Assembly: GCA_022494885.1 (NCBI GenBank)
Contig: JAGVSM010001407.1
Location: 162,412 to 226,411, forward strand
Reading direction: 5' to 3'
Length of the DNA: 64,000 nucleotides
Origin: Micrasema longulum
Lineage: Eukaryota > Arthropoda > Insecta > Trichoptera > Brachycentridae
The translations under genes were made by a program, and so were the position numbers. The notes under the pieces are model-generated. The model was given only the letters and a program-made list of their open reading frames with translations, made no database searches and was not told the DNA's origin. This document shows, piece after piece, positions 10,620-22,252 of this stretch (position 1 is its first letter; every line of letters starts with the position of its first letter).

Positions 10620-11768
10620 AATAATTTTACAGTGCAACTGTGTCTAAGACAAAATCCCGTTGATAAAGATAATAATCGATTAAAAAATGCGTTTCTAGTA
10701 TCTAGAGTCGATTATTGTAATGGTATCTATGCAGGTCTACCAATGAACAAAATGACTCGCCTACAGTCTGTATTAAATGCTGCAGCGAAACTTATCTTCG
10801 GGATCTTTAAATTCAGTCATATCACTCCACTACTTCGGGAATTACACTGGCTACGTTTTCCACAGAGGTCGGAATACAAACTCTGTAGGCTTATGTATAA
10901 ATCACTGCACAACTCCCAAATATCTGAGGGAACTATGCATTCCAGATGAACTAGCTGATAGGCGACTACGCGTAGATCAGCTACGTCTACGGCGAAAGAG
11001 AAAGTTATTATACCTCTACGCAAACACCGCACTAAATTTAGTGAACGCGCATTTGCGGTCGCAGGCCCTATGCTATGGCATGGAATGCTCTCCCAGCAGA
11101 GGTGCGAGGCTGTGAGACTGAAGTGATGTTTCGGAAAAACCTTAAAACCCAATTGTTCTCTAAATCGTTTGAATAAATCCGTAGCATGTCACAAAAAAAA
11201 TAATTGTTTTAGTTAAATTGCAAATTAAAAAGCTTCAATTTCGTATTTTACACGTATCTTAATTTTTTAAAATTATAAATGGTATATTCTGTAATTTATT
11301 TTTGTTCTTCAATTTTTAATTACTAACGATATATTTTAAAATTTGTATTTGTCGTTCAATTTTTATTATTATCGGTATTTCTCTAATTTATAATAATTAT
11401 GTCTCATTTATTTACTATTAATGGCATATTTTCTAATTTATTTTTATGATTCAATTTTTATTATTATTACTTGCATGTTTTCTAATTTATATTTATATTG
11501 ATTTTTTCTAATGTAATTATTATTCTTTGAACTTATTAAGCATCATTTAATGAAGTTAAAAAAAAAAACACATGAAAAAAAATAAGGTTCTTCCTAAACA
11601 CAGGAATTTCCTAGCTATTCGGGACCTGAAACAAATAAACTCTGTCCATTTTTAAACTGTGAAATACATAAATAAATAAATTAAAATTTATATATCTATA
11701 GAATCACTTTGTAGAGCCCCCTTGAGGAATAATATTGCGAAAATGGCGCTATACAAGTTATCCATAAT
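10620..11768 (+). mobile_element. L2/CR1-like LINE 3' portion
   Basis: The frame from about 10632 reads VSRVDYCNGIYAGLP, LQSVLNAAAKLI and HITPLLRELHWL, the hallmark post-palm motifs of L2/CR1-group LINEs. After a frame change it continues YLRELCIPDELADRRLR, then AFAVAGPMLW and WNALPAEVRGCETEV, ending about 11175. A 5-bp duplication near 11077 breaks the frame. A 3' UTR of about 600 bp ends TGGCGCTATACAAGTTATCC. Relatives: 34527-34885 and the tail at 38752-38865. Confidence 0.7.
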
Positions 11769-11892
11769 AATACTAATGATGACGATATGACGACGACTAT
11801 AACGATGACGATGACGACGACTATAACGATGACGACGACGACGACGACGATGACGACGACGACGATGACGACGACGACGACGACGACGACAA
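11769..11892 (+). repeat. GAC/GAT trinucleotide microsatellite at a LINE 3' end
   Basis: About 120 bp of GATGACGACGACTATAACGA-type units, directly after the LINE 3' UTR. L2-like LINEs commonly end in short tandem repeats, so this probably grew from the LINE tail. Confidence 0.8.
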
Positions 11893-12228
11893 GGATGAGT
11901 GTAGGCTCGATTACTTAGTACTAAATTGTATACACTGTATGAGCATCAGTAATTGCTGCTAAACTGAAAATATCCACTTCTAATTACTGGATTGAGTTGG
12001 TGTTCATGTTTCGTGCGAAATAGGCAGTTAAATCAATGATTTTCCAGTTAAACCACAAACTGGTATCGCAGAAGCGCGGACCATTATGTTGATCAGACTT
12101 CCTGGTAAACTGTACACACGGAATATTGCAAATGATGACCCAGGAACGGTACAACTGGTAAATCTGGAGTCCCGAGCTATTGCGCATTATATCGCCTCTA
12201 GGATTTGTGGTCCGTTACAGTAATTACC

Positions 12229-12472
12229 ATCATTACAATATTTCTCTGTCCGCACCTAGTGGTGCATGGGGCACTGCATTGGAACACCAGATCATTTTAG
12301 TTGCATGACAGATAAGGTGATCATTCTTACGCTTCAGGGCCAGTCCGATGAAAATGAAATATTGCAGTGTAAAACCACCTTTAAAGCTATATTTCACCCC
12401 CTGTGACGGGAATCGAACTTAAAATCTCAAATATGGTAGGCGAACGTGTTCACCACTATACTATGAAGAGGG
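12229..12472 (-). mobile_element. tRNA-derived SINE, family A, diverged
   Basis: Minus orientation. The 3' segment (GTTCCAATGCAGTGCCCCAT) and body are clear. The head is decayed, with GTATAGTGGTGAACACG in place of the A box and a weak B box (TTCGATTCCCGTC). Confidence 0.65.
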
Positions 12473-12719
12473 CTCATCTCCACTTGATTTCATTCTTCAG
12501 GATTTTTACCCGTGAGTAGCCATCCAGTCGAAAACACTCGTCGAGGGTTCTTGTTGTGTTTCAGACACAAAAATGTATTCGTCATCCGCCTTGACGCAGA
12601 ATTAAAATTGCAAATTCATAAAAAAATTTCTTGATATGCCCACAAGATTCATACCTTAAATATAACAAACATTTATGCTTTTGCTAATGTCAAGATTATC
12701 TTGATAATTTATATATATA

Positions 12720-13070
12720 CAGGATGTCCCTTAAACCCTGTCACATCCAAAACCACGATGATCAGTATGGGCAAGAAGACATATTAGCATATTAAAAAAA
12801 ATATTTAGAACAAAGAAAATCGAAAAAATAAAATATTAAAAAAACAAATGGTTGCTCACTTCTGCATAGGAGAAGTGAGGGGAGCGCGGCGCAGTATCAT
12901 ACTCCCCCCTGCCCCTCCTCGTTTTTACCCTGCAGAAGAAAGCAACCATTTGCCTTTTTTGATATTTAATTTTAAATTTTTTTTATTTGTTTTAAAAAAT
13001 TATTTTAATGTACCAATATGTCTTCTGAATCATACTGATCATCGTGGTTTCGGATGTGATAGAGTTTAAT
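12720..13070. mobile_element. Foldback MITE, second copy
   Basis: Left TIR CAGGATGTCCCTTAAACCCT and inner CACGATGATCAGTATGGGCA pair with the right arm ACTGATCATCGTGGTTTCGG. The central hairpin is again GGTTGCTCACTTCTGC with its complement. The right terminus is eroded, so the second TA cannot be fixed. The right arm is A/T-extended compared with the copy at 8104. Confidence 0.65.
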
Positions 13071-13264
13071 GTATATTTTTTTAATATGTTCCTGACCAAA
13101 GGGGCAATGAAATCAGTTGAGTTAAATTAAATTGATATCGCGGTTAAATTAATTTAAAGTTCAAAAAGTCATTATTTTGTAGTAGGTTTTTAATATGAGC
13201 GAAACCGATATTTTGCTATGATGTCACATGTCTATATTACTTACATACTTATCGGGTCCAGGCT

Positions 13265-13702
13265 TCAGACCTTGCCACTCCAGTGTGCAGCGACAGATAT
13301 CGCCTTGTCAGTGGCCATCCTCAAATCATTATCATCACAAGTTAACTGCATTTGTGGACACCGCAGCAGATGAGGATCATCCTGCGCCTCTCCACGATCG
13401 CAGTTCATGTCATCTCCCTCCAGAAAACCCCACCTCTGTTGATGGTATTTGCACCTAGACACCCCTACCTTTAGTCTATTGAGAACTTTCCACGAAGGGA
13501 AGTCCAAATTGTGGGCGGTGTTTATGCTTTCAGATGGCATTATCCAGAGCCTATCGCCAAGTTCCTCTCTCCACAGATCCTCTGCGTTTTTCTGCAGAGG
13601 TCTCCAAGTTAGTTGTGACTTTGAGAAAACTCCTTCTCGATCCCAGACGATGATCGTAAAAGCGGTGTCAACATTGAAAATAACACTTGATATATTTCTC
13701 AA
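13265..13702 (-). mobile_element. LINE ORF2 C-terminal zinc-finger fragment
   Basis: A 145-residue minus-strand frame. SWKVLNRLKVGVSRCKYH, then QQRWGF, then CDRGEAQDDPHLLRCPQM. This matches the NRLRxGxxRCxxxLxxWG...CxCGxxQTxxHLLxCP cysteine-histidine motif at the C-terminus of Jockey/R1-group LINEs; the second motif cysteine is replaced (CDRGE). No palm domain. The N-terminal part reads as unrelated sequence, so the ORF start is probably chance. Confidence 0.65.
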
Positions 13703-13704
13703 AT

Positions 13705-14346
13705 GAGTTTTGTTTTGCTGTGACTTGCCTAAATCATATTATTTTTGTAAATTATGGAAAATTGATTAATCAATAAACAAAGTAATTTTTTTGTTTTTAA
13801 ATAGTTGCTTTTCAAAATGTCATCTTTTGCTTTATTACAGCACCGTTTGCCTAGTGCTTTTACAGATCCCGATTTTAGTCACAAATTAGAAAAAATAAAT
13901 GTCATTACGTCAAATAAAATTTCAATCGACATCCAAGTACGTGAGTTAAAAGATAACTTTGGGTGCGTTTTTATCAAAAGTCGTGTTTGATGTTAGCATC
14001 GTACCAAATCATGGTGTCATTTTCTTTTGATTATGTCTTTAAAATACTTTTAAAACACACGAAGTAATAAAAAATCCCGTTTTATAGTTTATCGAATTTC
14101 TTCCGAGTAACACTTTAATTTTAAAGTAAATGTGGCCTTTTGATCACGAAATTTTACGTCTTTTGGTCACGAAATAACACGATTTTTATAGATTTCGGTA
14201 AATCACAGTAACCTTTTAATTTTATTCTTTTTTATAACTTACAATTAATTGCATTTAATTTAAGAGTATTCGTCTATTTATATCGGTATAATTCCGTTTA
14301 ATAACTGTCAACAACATTTAATTAACTCTTTATAAGCGCGAAGAAA
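13705..14346. other. No supported gene
   Basis: AT-rich. A 61-residue plus-strand frame at 13805-13990 has no recognised motif. Confidence 0.4.
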
Positions 14347-14357
14347 ATAGCATTTCA

Positions 14358-14612
14358 TCATCATTCCCTTTCCGCGCCTAATGGTGCATAGGGCACTGCA
14401 TTGGTACACTAATCTACGCGTATCTTGATCATTTTTGTTACATGAAGATAAGATGTTCAGTCTTACGCTTCAGGTACCAGTCTAGGGACTATGAAATATT
14501 CTGGTGGGAAAATACCATTTTAAATCAATATTTCATATCAACCATGTCGGGAATCGAACCCGAGACTTCTCGCACGGTAGGGAAATGCGCTGACCATTAC
14601 ACCACGAGGCCG
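14358..14612 (-). mobile_element. tRNA-derived SINE, family A, with 11-bp TSD
   Basis: Near-full-length family A SINE in minus orientation, B box GGGTTCGATTCCC intact. Identical 11-mers ATAGCATTTCA at 14347-14357 and 14613-14623 mark its target-site duplication. This fixes both ends of the SINE: the GGCC head and the short ATG-repeat tail. Confidence 0.85.
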
Positions 14613-15299
14613 ATAGCATTTCAGTTAGTGGATAATTGTCTTCCATACATTCGTCCTTTCTACAAAACGGACCGTCATCGTAATTAGACGTGATGCTACG
14701 CAAAAATATGGCGTCGTGTGTAATGAAAAATGCTTCAATTTCATTGCAACTCTGAAAAACAGATAATAAAATAATATAAATAAATAAAAATTGACTTGAT
14801 TAGATGGATTGCAGAAATTGACATTTGGAAATAAGTCCGCCAATGTACAAATATGTATACAACAGATATTTTATACTAATGTTATTAAATATTTGTACAT
14901 ATATAACCACGCTTTAAATATTAATAATATTTTATCAGCGAGTACAGCCTTAAAAGAAAAAGAAAATTGAAAAACTAACAATTAAATACAAAATCACATC
15001 CCTTAATATTTATTTTTATCAATCCTGTCTTAAAATGCATGTCGTGTTGGTTTTATATTTTTGTGCAACAACTATGGTGAAGGTGTATAGTGTGTTTCGC
15101 ATGTTGGTTTAATTAGTGTCCTGTAGAAGAGACGTGTACGTCTCGAAACCAGCAAAAAAAAGCAAAAAGAAAAAGTCGGTAAGTGGTTATGAACAAATAT
15201 TTAATAAAATTTAGTAAAATGTTTCACTACAAAGTTAGTGCTTTAAATATTAATATATAGTTTTATTCGTGATATTATTTATTAATAATATTATCGTTG

Positions 15300-15600
15300 A
15301 TTGAACCAACTGATTCAAGAAGTACAAAGAATTGAAAAATGTTTTCTGGCGTTGTCTAGTATGAAGGTGAAATAATTCAGTCAGATGAATCTCATCCGCA
15401 TCATTTAAGATTTCAGCTATTTAACTTCATAAAAATCAACTGTGGGAGAAATTGAAGAAATGTGAATGTTTAAACATAGGCAGCATCGTGAATGTTACAC
15501 AATAATGTAACCACTTGACACAGACAATAACAGGTCATCAGCCTCTAAAACGTTATCCATCTCTGTTGTGATATGTTAATCATTACTATTGCATTACATC
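15300..15600 (+). repeat. Dispersed TGACAGGTCA-family repeat, long version
   Basis: Contains the upstream module CAGATGAATCTCATCCGCAT and AACATAGGCAGCATCG, followed by AATAACAGGTCATCAGCC. Same order as 47760-47990. Non-coding. Confidence 0.5.
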
Positions 15601-16095
15601 TAATACATAAATACTGGCTAATTAGTAAATATCTTAGAATACCATCCCATAGTTTGTTGTGTTTTTCCAATGGATGATTGCGACTCATTGTTCTGAAATT
15701 ATTTATTAATCATTACACAATTGCATTCAGATAATCCTATTTCTCAGATTTAATTGCAATTAGCTATGAGAAAATCTGAAATGAAAGTGAAGAAGATGTA
15801 TAATCTATTATTCACTCCAGATGCAAATCTGTCAGAGAAATGTTGCGATGATATCACTTTCGGTTTTGATAATTATTCGGTTATTATCAATATCACGGTA
15901 ATATTGAAGAAAGATAACAACTCATAAACAAATTCAATTTCAGTATCACAAAGATAAAACACGTAGTTACGGATTCCGGATTCTATAATCTAAATAGTCC
16001 AATAATACTGCAAAATCCTACGTTTATGTTGACAGTAGAAGTTTTTTTTTTAAAGAGAAATACTCGAGATCTTATTTACTCAAATATTAAAAATT

Positions 16096-16375
16096 TTCAA
16101 TTGATAAGATCAAATAAGTATTTTACCAGGGGACAAAAACATAAATATTTACAACTAGTTTGCTAACAGTTCATTTTTGTGAGTTTTTGGACCGAAATTG
16201 GTATTAAGCTTTTATTATTTAAAAGGTGGGAAAAGAACATATGGCGAAATACAACAGAGTGGGAGATACACATTTTAACAGATAAAGTTAGCACAATACT
16301 TGATTTTTGACAGGGAAGTTTACATACCTTACATGTTTCTGTCCCCTGTTAAAATACTTATTGATCTTATCTCCA
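16096..16375. repeat. Foldback repeat with about 55-bp arms
   Basis: Left arm GATAAGATCAAATAAGTATT and ACCAGGGGACAAAAACAT. The right arm read in reverse gives GATAAGATCAATAAGTATTT and AACAGGGGACAGAAACATG. It sits 50 bp upstream of the hammerhead-like fold at 16423 and may be part of the same element. Confidence 0.5.
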
Positions 16376-16422
16376 AAATATGTTAAGAATAGTATAAAAA
16401 CTGTAAATGTTGTAAACAATTC

Positions 16423-16465
16423 ACCAGTCTTGAAGATGCCTACTTAGGCGAAAGCGCTCGTTGGT
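16423..16465 (+). ncRNA. Hammerhead-like fold
   Basis: Outer stem ACCAGT with GTTGGT (G-U allowed), core CTTGAAGA (one base longer than CTGANGA), stem II GCCT-ACTT-AGGC, then GAAA, minimal stem GCGC and CTC at the cleavage-site position. The layout matches type I hammerheads of Penelope-like elements; the extra core base makes activity uncertain. Confidence 0.35.
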
Positions 16466-17227
16466 CAAAAAAATAAAAAGTAAAACTAAACCAAGAAGTT
16501 TCATTGATAAGTTTATTTATAGTTTTCTCATAATCATTAACTATGGAGTTTTATCAAGAAATATCAACAAAAAACATCAATACAAATGTATACATCTTTA
16601 TGTAGTAGCAATTTAATCATAGAAATTTGCAAAGTTTTAATAAAATTAATGTTAGTTTCACTTGATAACCCCCAGGAAGTTATAGCGTATCGTATAATTG
16701 ATTCAGAGAGAGATAAATAAATAATTCGGAAAGTATTAACAGAGACATAATATTTTATTATATCATTCTATTACATCTTGCTCATTTTCTTATGTAGATC
16801 GCATTTAAAATTACATTATATAGTTAAATCTAAATACACATAGTGCTCAATATTTTCACACGTACACGGTTGCACAATATCACTGTGGATACATGCATAG
16901 TTATGTGTTAAAATTGATGATGTTGTTTGAAGGTCGGTGATCTTATGTGCATAAGTTTGGTTTTCTTGGAATGAATTATTAAACTTGCGTCGTGGGATCA
17001 TTTCTGCAGATTTACAAAGTCTTCTTGCAGCAATTTCTCTGCAGTTTTGTTTATTTGTAATTTGAACAACACAATTTGTCACACTTCACACGTATCGTTT
17101 AAATACACACGGTACGGTTTATTTAGGGTGGGCGGATTCTTATCAATGGTTTTTCTTTTTCTATCTATTTTTTTTATTTATTCAGTTTCTGCTCAGGTAA
17201 ACATTTTGCAAAAGGAAATAGAGATTA

Positions 17228-17365
17228 GTCGGCCTCATGGTGTGCCGGTTAGTGCGTATACCTGCCATTAAATAAATAACGTAATTATAATCAATCCACT
17301 CTATGTTACTATATCGTGCCGGGTGGATTTTTGCTGTGGTGTAAAGGTGAGCTTTTGATAACGAT
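17228..17365 (+). mobile_element. SINE-like repeat, family D
   Basis: Head GTCGGCCTCATGGTGTGCC and GGTTAGTGCG, a loop rich in AATAAATAA, then GTGCCGGGTGGATTTTTGC. Other pieces: 26320-26390, 30645-30790, 57335-57480, and inverted near 36134-36190. The B box is not evident; tRNA-like origin is inferred from the head. Confidence 0.5.
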
Positions 17366-18039
17366 GTTGAAATCAAATCAGTAATGATTGTGTTTGGTTA
17401 ACTTATTTTTAAAGCTGGTAAACAAAAGCTTTGTAAATAATTTGTATTCAAACGTCTGTTTGTTTTAAGCTTCCTCACTTTGTGCCTTTCATACTTGAAA
17501 TAAGATGGTAATTTAAAACATGCATTTGATTCAGATAATATTTATTTTTTCTGATAGTTGGTAAGTATTCCATGGTTTTCGCTAAACAGATAAACCTAAA
17601 TTATTCATTGGGGTAAAGAAAGCTATTTTTGCGGTTTAAAGACATTTTTTAAAAGAAATACATAATATTTACTTAAAAAAATAAATAGCGTTTACCGCGA
17701 GAAAATATAAACGATAATCTTCTCTTATATACGTTAAATTTACTTAAAATAAGTTATAAAATAATAATATCTGATCTGTTTTTTTTGTATTAAATTGTTA
17801 ATAATCCAACAATGTTTGAGTATGTCCAAATGCTTGAGAATTCACTCGGGAACAAATATACTGATGACCAATAAATATATATATTTCCTAATGCTTTATC
17901 AAATTCCAAGCGCTAATAATTTAACATAAAATTTGGATGGTATTTTAGTTTCTAGTATTTTCATTTGTTTTTTATGTATTTTTTTATTTTATTGTATTTT
18001 TTTATTTTATTGTATTTTTATTTGTTAATTGTTTATAAC

Positions 18040-18080
18040 CTCTGTATATGTAAAATCCCTTTGGGCGTTAATAAATAAAT
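18040..18080 (+). mobile_element. LINE 3' tail
   Basis: ATCCCTTTGGGCGTTAATAA followed by an ATAAATA tail. A related end lies inverted at 36655-36720 (CGCCCAAGGGGCATTTAC). Confidence 0.45.
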
Positions 18081-18404
18081 ACACCTTGTAATAATTTTGT
18101 AAACAATGTAAACTAATCAAAATACTGGTAATTTGAAGCATACCTTAATGTCGGCAGACTTCCTAATGAAATTGATACACAAGTATCATATCCATAATCA
18201 AATTTGCTTTAAGTTATTTAACATGTGAATAATATAACAGGTATGCGGGTTTATCAGCACGATAACAATCTGATGATATTCTTAAAATAGAACGAGAAAT
18301 ACTCGAACGAAATTATAAAAACCACGTTTTTTCATTAAAAAACAAATATGTGCGGTGTCTACTTATAATATTTTATATTTAATGATTAACAAAATGTTTC
18401 ATTA

Positions 18405-18745
18405 ATGATGAATGCTGTTGAAATGCGATCTCTCAAGCGGACGTGTAGTTATGATAGGTGCACAAACGTCGAGATCCGTGCGTCGAGTAAGTCTGAGATT
18501 AGCACTGTCGACAAAATCAAGAAAAGAATTCTGCGTTGGTTTGGACATGTAGAGCGAATGGTCGGCAAAAGAACGGCTAAAAATAGTTACATGCAAACGT
18601 AAATGGATGCCAAAAACGAGGAAGACCAAGAAAGACATGGCATGATGATAAAGATGGACATGTGAAAAGTTGGAATAATCGGCGTGCGTGCATGAGAAGC
18701 GAGGACTCTATGCAAAGTCAGAGTGATATAGTGTTCTATCCTCAA
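18405..18745 (+). mobile_element. RTE-like LINE fragment, decayed
   Basis: VEMRSLKRTC, IRASSKSEISTVDKIKK, LRWFGHVERM and RTAKN match the 2414-3100 copy. Later frames (RGRPRKTWHD equivalent, VKSWNNRRACMR) are shifted by deletions, and stops are present. Confidence 0.75.
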
Positions 18746-18749
18746 ATTT

Positions 18750-18935
18750 AATTTTTTTATTTATTAAAAGAATACAACAGCCATTATAACAAATAAAAAA
18801 TTACATATAAGCCAAAAATATAGGCCAATTATAGTGTTCTATATCTAACTAAATACGATGCCAAAAAAGCGTACCTGTATAAAGCCACTCCGTTTCATAC
18901 CACTTGTAAAATAAAATAAAATATTACAATAATAA
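18750..18935 (-). mobile_element. LINE 3' UTR and tail
   Basis: On the minus strand, GAGTGGCTTTATACAGG, then AATTGGCCTATATTTTTGGC, then ATGGCTGTTGTATTCTTTTA ending in AATAAATAAA. The same end appears in plus orientation at 49955-50132. Confidence 0.6.
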
Positions 18936-18945
18936 TGAAATAGAA

Positions 18946-19395
18946 CATATCGAGCCACAATCGGTAAAACAACGTAAGCGACAAATAGTGAATTGTGAAG
19001 GTGAAGGTTTTTTATTTGTTCCATTTTTTTTTTTTAATAATTCGGTAAATGGGATTTATAATGGTTGGTTACTGCCAATACTGAAATAATAGCCAAATTG
19101 TTTAAATACCTTCCGCTTTTAAGATAGTGGTAACGCTTTTTTGCCTATAACTCTGACAGGTTTATTTTTTGGTGGCGAACTAGCTTTTTGTTGCGTTGTT
19201 TTGCCTACCTTAAAAATAATATGTCGACAAGTTTAAACGCTAAAAGCCACTTTTTTTAAATGTAGCAGGTGCATATTTTGGAGTTATGATGTTTTTAACA
19301 CTTGTGCAGGGGGCAATAAGGAACACTTTTCCTTAAAAGAAAGCGATTCTCCAAAAGTGTCGCTTACGTTGTTCTGCCGATTATGGCTCGATATG
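18946..19395. mobile_element. 450-bp TIR element (MITE)
   Basis: Left CATATCGAGCCACAATCGGT and AACAACGTAAGCGACA. The right end read in reverse gives CATATCGAGCCATAATCGGC and AACAACGTAAGCGACA. About 40 bp of TIR with few mismatches. No ORF; flanking target duplication is not clear. Non-autonomous DNA transposon of unassigned superfamily. Confidence 0.65.
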
Positions 19396-20937
19396 AAAAG
19401 AAAAAGCTTTTTTGTTACTCGGTCTTAAAAAATCTTGTCGCCAGCGAATCCACACGGAGTAACCCCAGTAGCTCAATCAGAAATAACTATTGACGTGATA
19501 AAATTTCTCATTATAGTTGTTTATCGTATTCGCGATCACAATGTAACATCCATGAACACCTGATATTTTAAGACAAAATATTTACGTTTCGTGACGTATA
19601 ATCCTGCTGCGCAATCACATATTTGAATTTCACCGGTGTATATATGAAAAATATATCAAAACTGCTACTTTTGTTTTTTTATTTATCATGCTATTTATTT
19701 CATTTAGCCGGCGCGGCGGTTGGCAAGCCAAATGTCAAGAAAACCAGTCGCCATAGTAATTGTAATTTAATGTTCACTTTTTTGTATTAGATACTCCTTA
19801 CTATTTTGCAAATGCAATATATTGTATTATTTTTTATCGTAAACGCCGATTTTTCGCCAATGAACTGTATTTATTTACGAGGAAAACAAAAAACAAACTG
19901 ACACGAGCGTTGACTTAGAGATTACACACGCGTTGACTTATGACTACGATAACTTAAACATTTTCATTATTGTTCATTGTGATCGCTCAAATGCTTAGCA
20001 TGTTTTTAAGCACGTCGATAGTTATTTGTGATTGGGCTACAGACCAGCCTACTTTCCTGTCTTCTTTCAAACAAAATAAATATAAAATTTGTTAAATACA
20101 TACAGTTAGATCAAATTATAATTATTTTTTACAATTAAGGCTCTAGCATTTTTTTATAGTTGTTTAGACTGAGGAAGTATATCAATTTAAAAAAAAAAAG
20201 TAATATCATTAATTGTTATTTAAAAATTGTTATATAATAATTTTGGAAAGTATGAAAGATGCACTATTATGTTTTGAGTTCGGATGACTAAAAAAAAACA
20301 TTTTTATTTACTGAGAACGCTTTAACCTTTAGAAAAGAAAAATGAAAAATAATGTAATATAGTGTTAAAAGAATCGAAGATCGATCAAAGTACAGGCTAA
20401 GGCTAGGCCTGATTTATAGAGTGTAATAAACTTGATTCGGCCCGATGCATAATTTTATTCCTTCAAGTTCAACAACCGAGATTTGCACAACCGACAGCGT
20501 TAAACGACAAGGAACCAACCCACAAAAATGACCGCCTTAAATGACGTTTTGTGTCACAAATTCAGTCGAGATCATGAAACTCAAGCGATCTGTCAATTTC
20601 TTTTCTCTATGACTTAGGTGAATAACATATTTTTACGGAAATGGACCTGCTAATAAAATAACAAGTAACGCTTAAAAATATCATTATCTTCAACGAATTC
20701 CTATTTTGAAATTAAGCAATCTCTCAATCCGTCTTTATTGGAGAAACGTAGAACGAAGTTGGACATTATATGTATTTTCAAAATACTTTATCCTATAAGT
20801 GATGTCCTATGTTTCCAACTGTGTCACCAGAAGTCAAAATCAGCTATTTATCAAATCTTCGAGGAAGCACTTTTTGTTTTTATGCCTCAATGTCCAGAAT
20901 GGGTAAATTAGTTAATTTGTCACACAACTTGGAATTA
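19396..20937. other. AT-rich, no supported gene
   Basis: No ORF or repeat recognised. A CCACACGG motif at about 19451 recalls family D SINE bodies but is too short to call. Confidence 0.4.
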
Positions 20938-21237
20938 TTTATTTATTTTATTTATTTATTTAAATCTTAAAGTAGGGCACACATATCATACATATTGTTA
21001 TGTGTGTTCTAATAATAACATTGCAAATATATTTAATTTATAAATTGTTTATCACATATGTCTTGACCATTATTTTAAATTTTGATATGTTTTTTTCTTC
21101 ATAAATATTTTTTTCCATTTCGTAATACTTTTTAATTGCTTTAAATAAAATTGAATTTTGTGACTTTGCCTTTTTCCTAAATGGAAGTCTAATTTTGTTC
21201 TTTTCTCTAGTATTGTGATCGTGTTCATTTCAAATAG
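20938..21237 (-). mobile_element. LINE 3' end, minus copy
   Basis: The minus strand reads NEHDHNTREKNKIRLPFRKK, then SQNSILFKAIKKYYEME, then a 3' UTR and a TAAATAAATAAA tail at 20938-20960. It is homologous to the C-terminus of the plus-strand copy that begins at 21239. Confidence 0.65.
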
Positions 21238-21238
21238 G

Positions 21239-21815
21239 TCTTACGGATTTTCGTAGATCTCTTCGCCAAAACAATCATTCTTCCACATATAGATTACTGC
21301 TCAACAATATTATTTTTAGCAAACGAAGGAAATTTAAATAAACTAGAAATTTTACAAAATAAAGCGATGAGAATAGTTCTTAAGAAAAATAAATATAGCA
21401 ATGTAAAAAAAATGAGAGATGAACTAAAATGGTTATCTGTAAGAAGGAGACTTAAATTTAATATTTTGATATTTATACATAAATTTTTTCACGATAAATT
21501 ACCAAAATATTTTAAGGATAAAGTTGTCTTAAACAAAAATTGTCATGAATATGCTACTAGACAAAAGGATAAAATAAGACTACCATTATTGAAAAGAGCT
21601 GAGTCGCAAAATTGTTTGATGTATAAGGGTTTAAAATGTATGATGAGATGCCTGAATGTATGAAGAATGAAAAGTGTCTAAAATAATTTAAAAATAAATG
21701 TATAAGTTACTGTAAGGAAATGTAAATATATATAGATGATGTAAATGTACATAATAGTTTATATTAGTTTTAATATAAGCTAACTTAAGAAATAAATTTA
21801 AAAAAAATAAAATAA
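21239..21815 (+). mobile_element. LINE 3' end, plus copy
   Basis: The frame starts before the first ATG: TIILPHIDYCSTILFL, LNKLEILQNKAMRIVLK, LKWLSVRRRLKFNILIF, and TRQKDKIRLPLLKRAESQN. This is the LINE region after the RT palm (P.IDYC / LQNKA.R / L.WL...R). A frame change near 21640 precedes YDEMPECMKNEKCLK. The 3' UTR ends in an A-rich run near 21815. Confidence 0.7.
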
Positions 21816-22095
21816 TACAGTGTAGGATGAAAATGGATTGGCATGGGTTAGCTTGAAGTCTTATATACCATTATTATAAAACAATATTTTATTGCCATTG
21901 TTTGTCATTGCTACATAGTTTTATGTTCTTTTTATTCAGTTTTTGTTCATACGTTTCTTCATAAAAGTGTTGTTATTGACTAAGACCGTATATATGTATA
22001 ATAAATAAATAAGAGATGAAAAGGATGTCCGGTATCCGGCCTAATTTTGCTATCCGACCGGATACAAAATATCAGCTCGATATCCGGTGGATACC

Positions 22096-22252
22096 TAATC
22101 TTTGTTTTTAATTTTTTGTATAAAATTGTCAGATTCAATATGTCCATGTATTTGTAATTTTCTCAAACTGAACGGTTTGGGTAGGTAAGAAGAAATTGCC
22201 TTAATGCAATATGCCCGCCCTTATATTGTATATTAAGTGTTAAATAAATAAA
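22096..22252 (+). mobile_element. LINE 3' UTR (GCCCGCCCTTAT family)
   Basis: CTCAAACTGAACGGTTTGGG, GAAGAAATTGCCTTAATGCA, ATATGCCCGCCCTTATATTG and a TTAAATAAATAAAT tail. Same family as the 10224 insertion and the minus copy 140 bp downstream. Confidence 0.7.

Noticed and set aside
5556..14612. tRNA genes suggested by A and B boxes
   Set aside because: The A and B boxes sit in repeated units with SINE bodies and tails, and no cloverleaf with a proper acceptor stem closes; these are SINE heads.
20938..21815. Twin-priming inversion of a single LINE insertion
   Set aside because: Both halves contain the same C-terminal region and each has its own 3' tail, so two insertions are needed.
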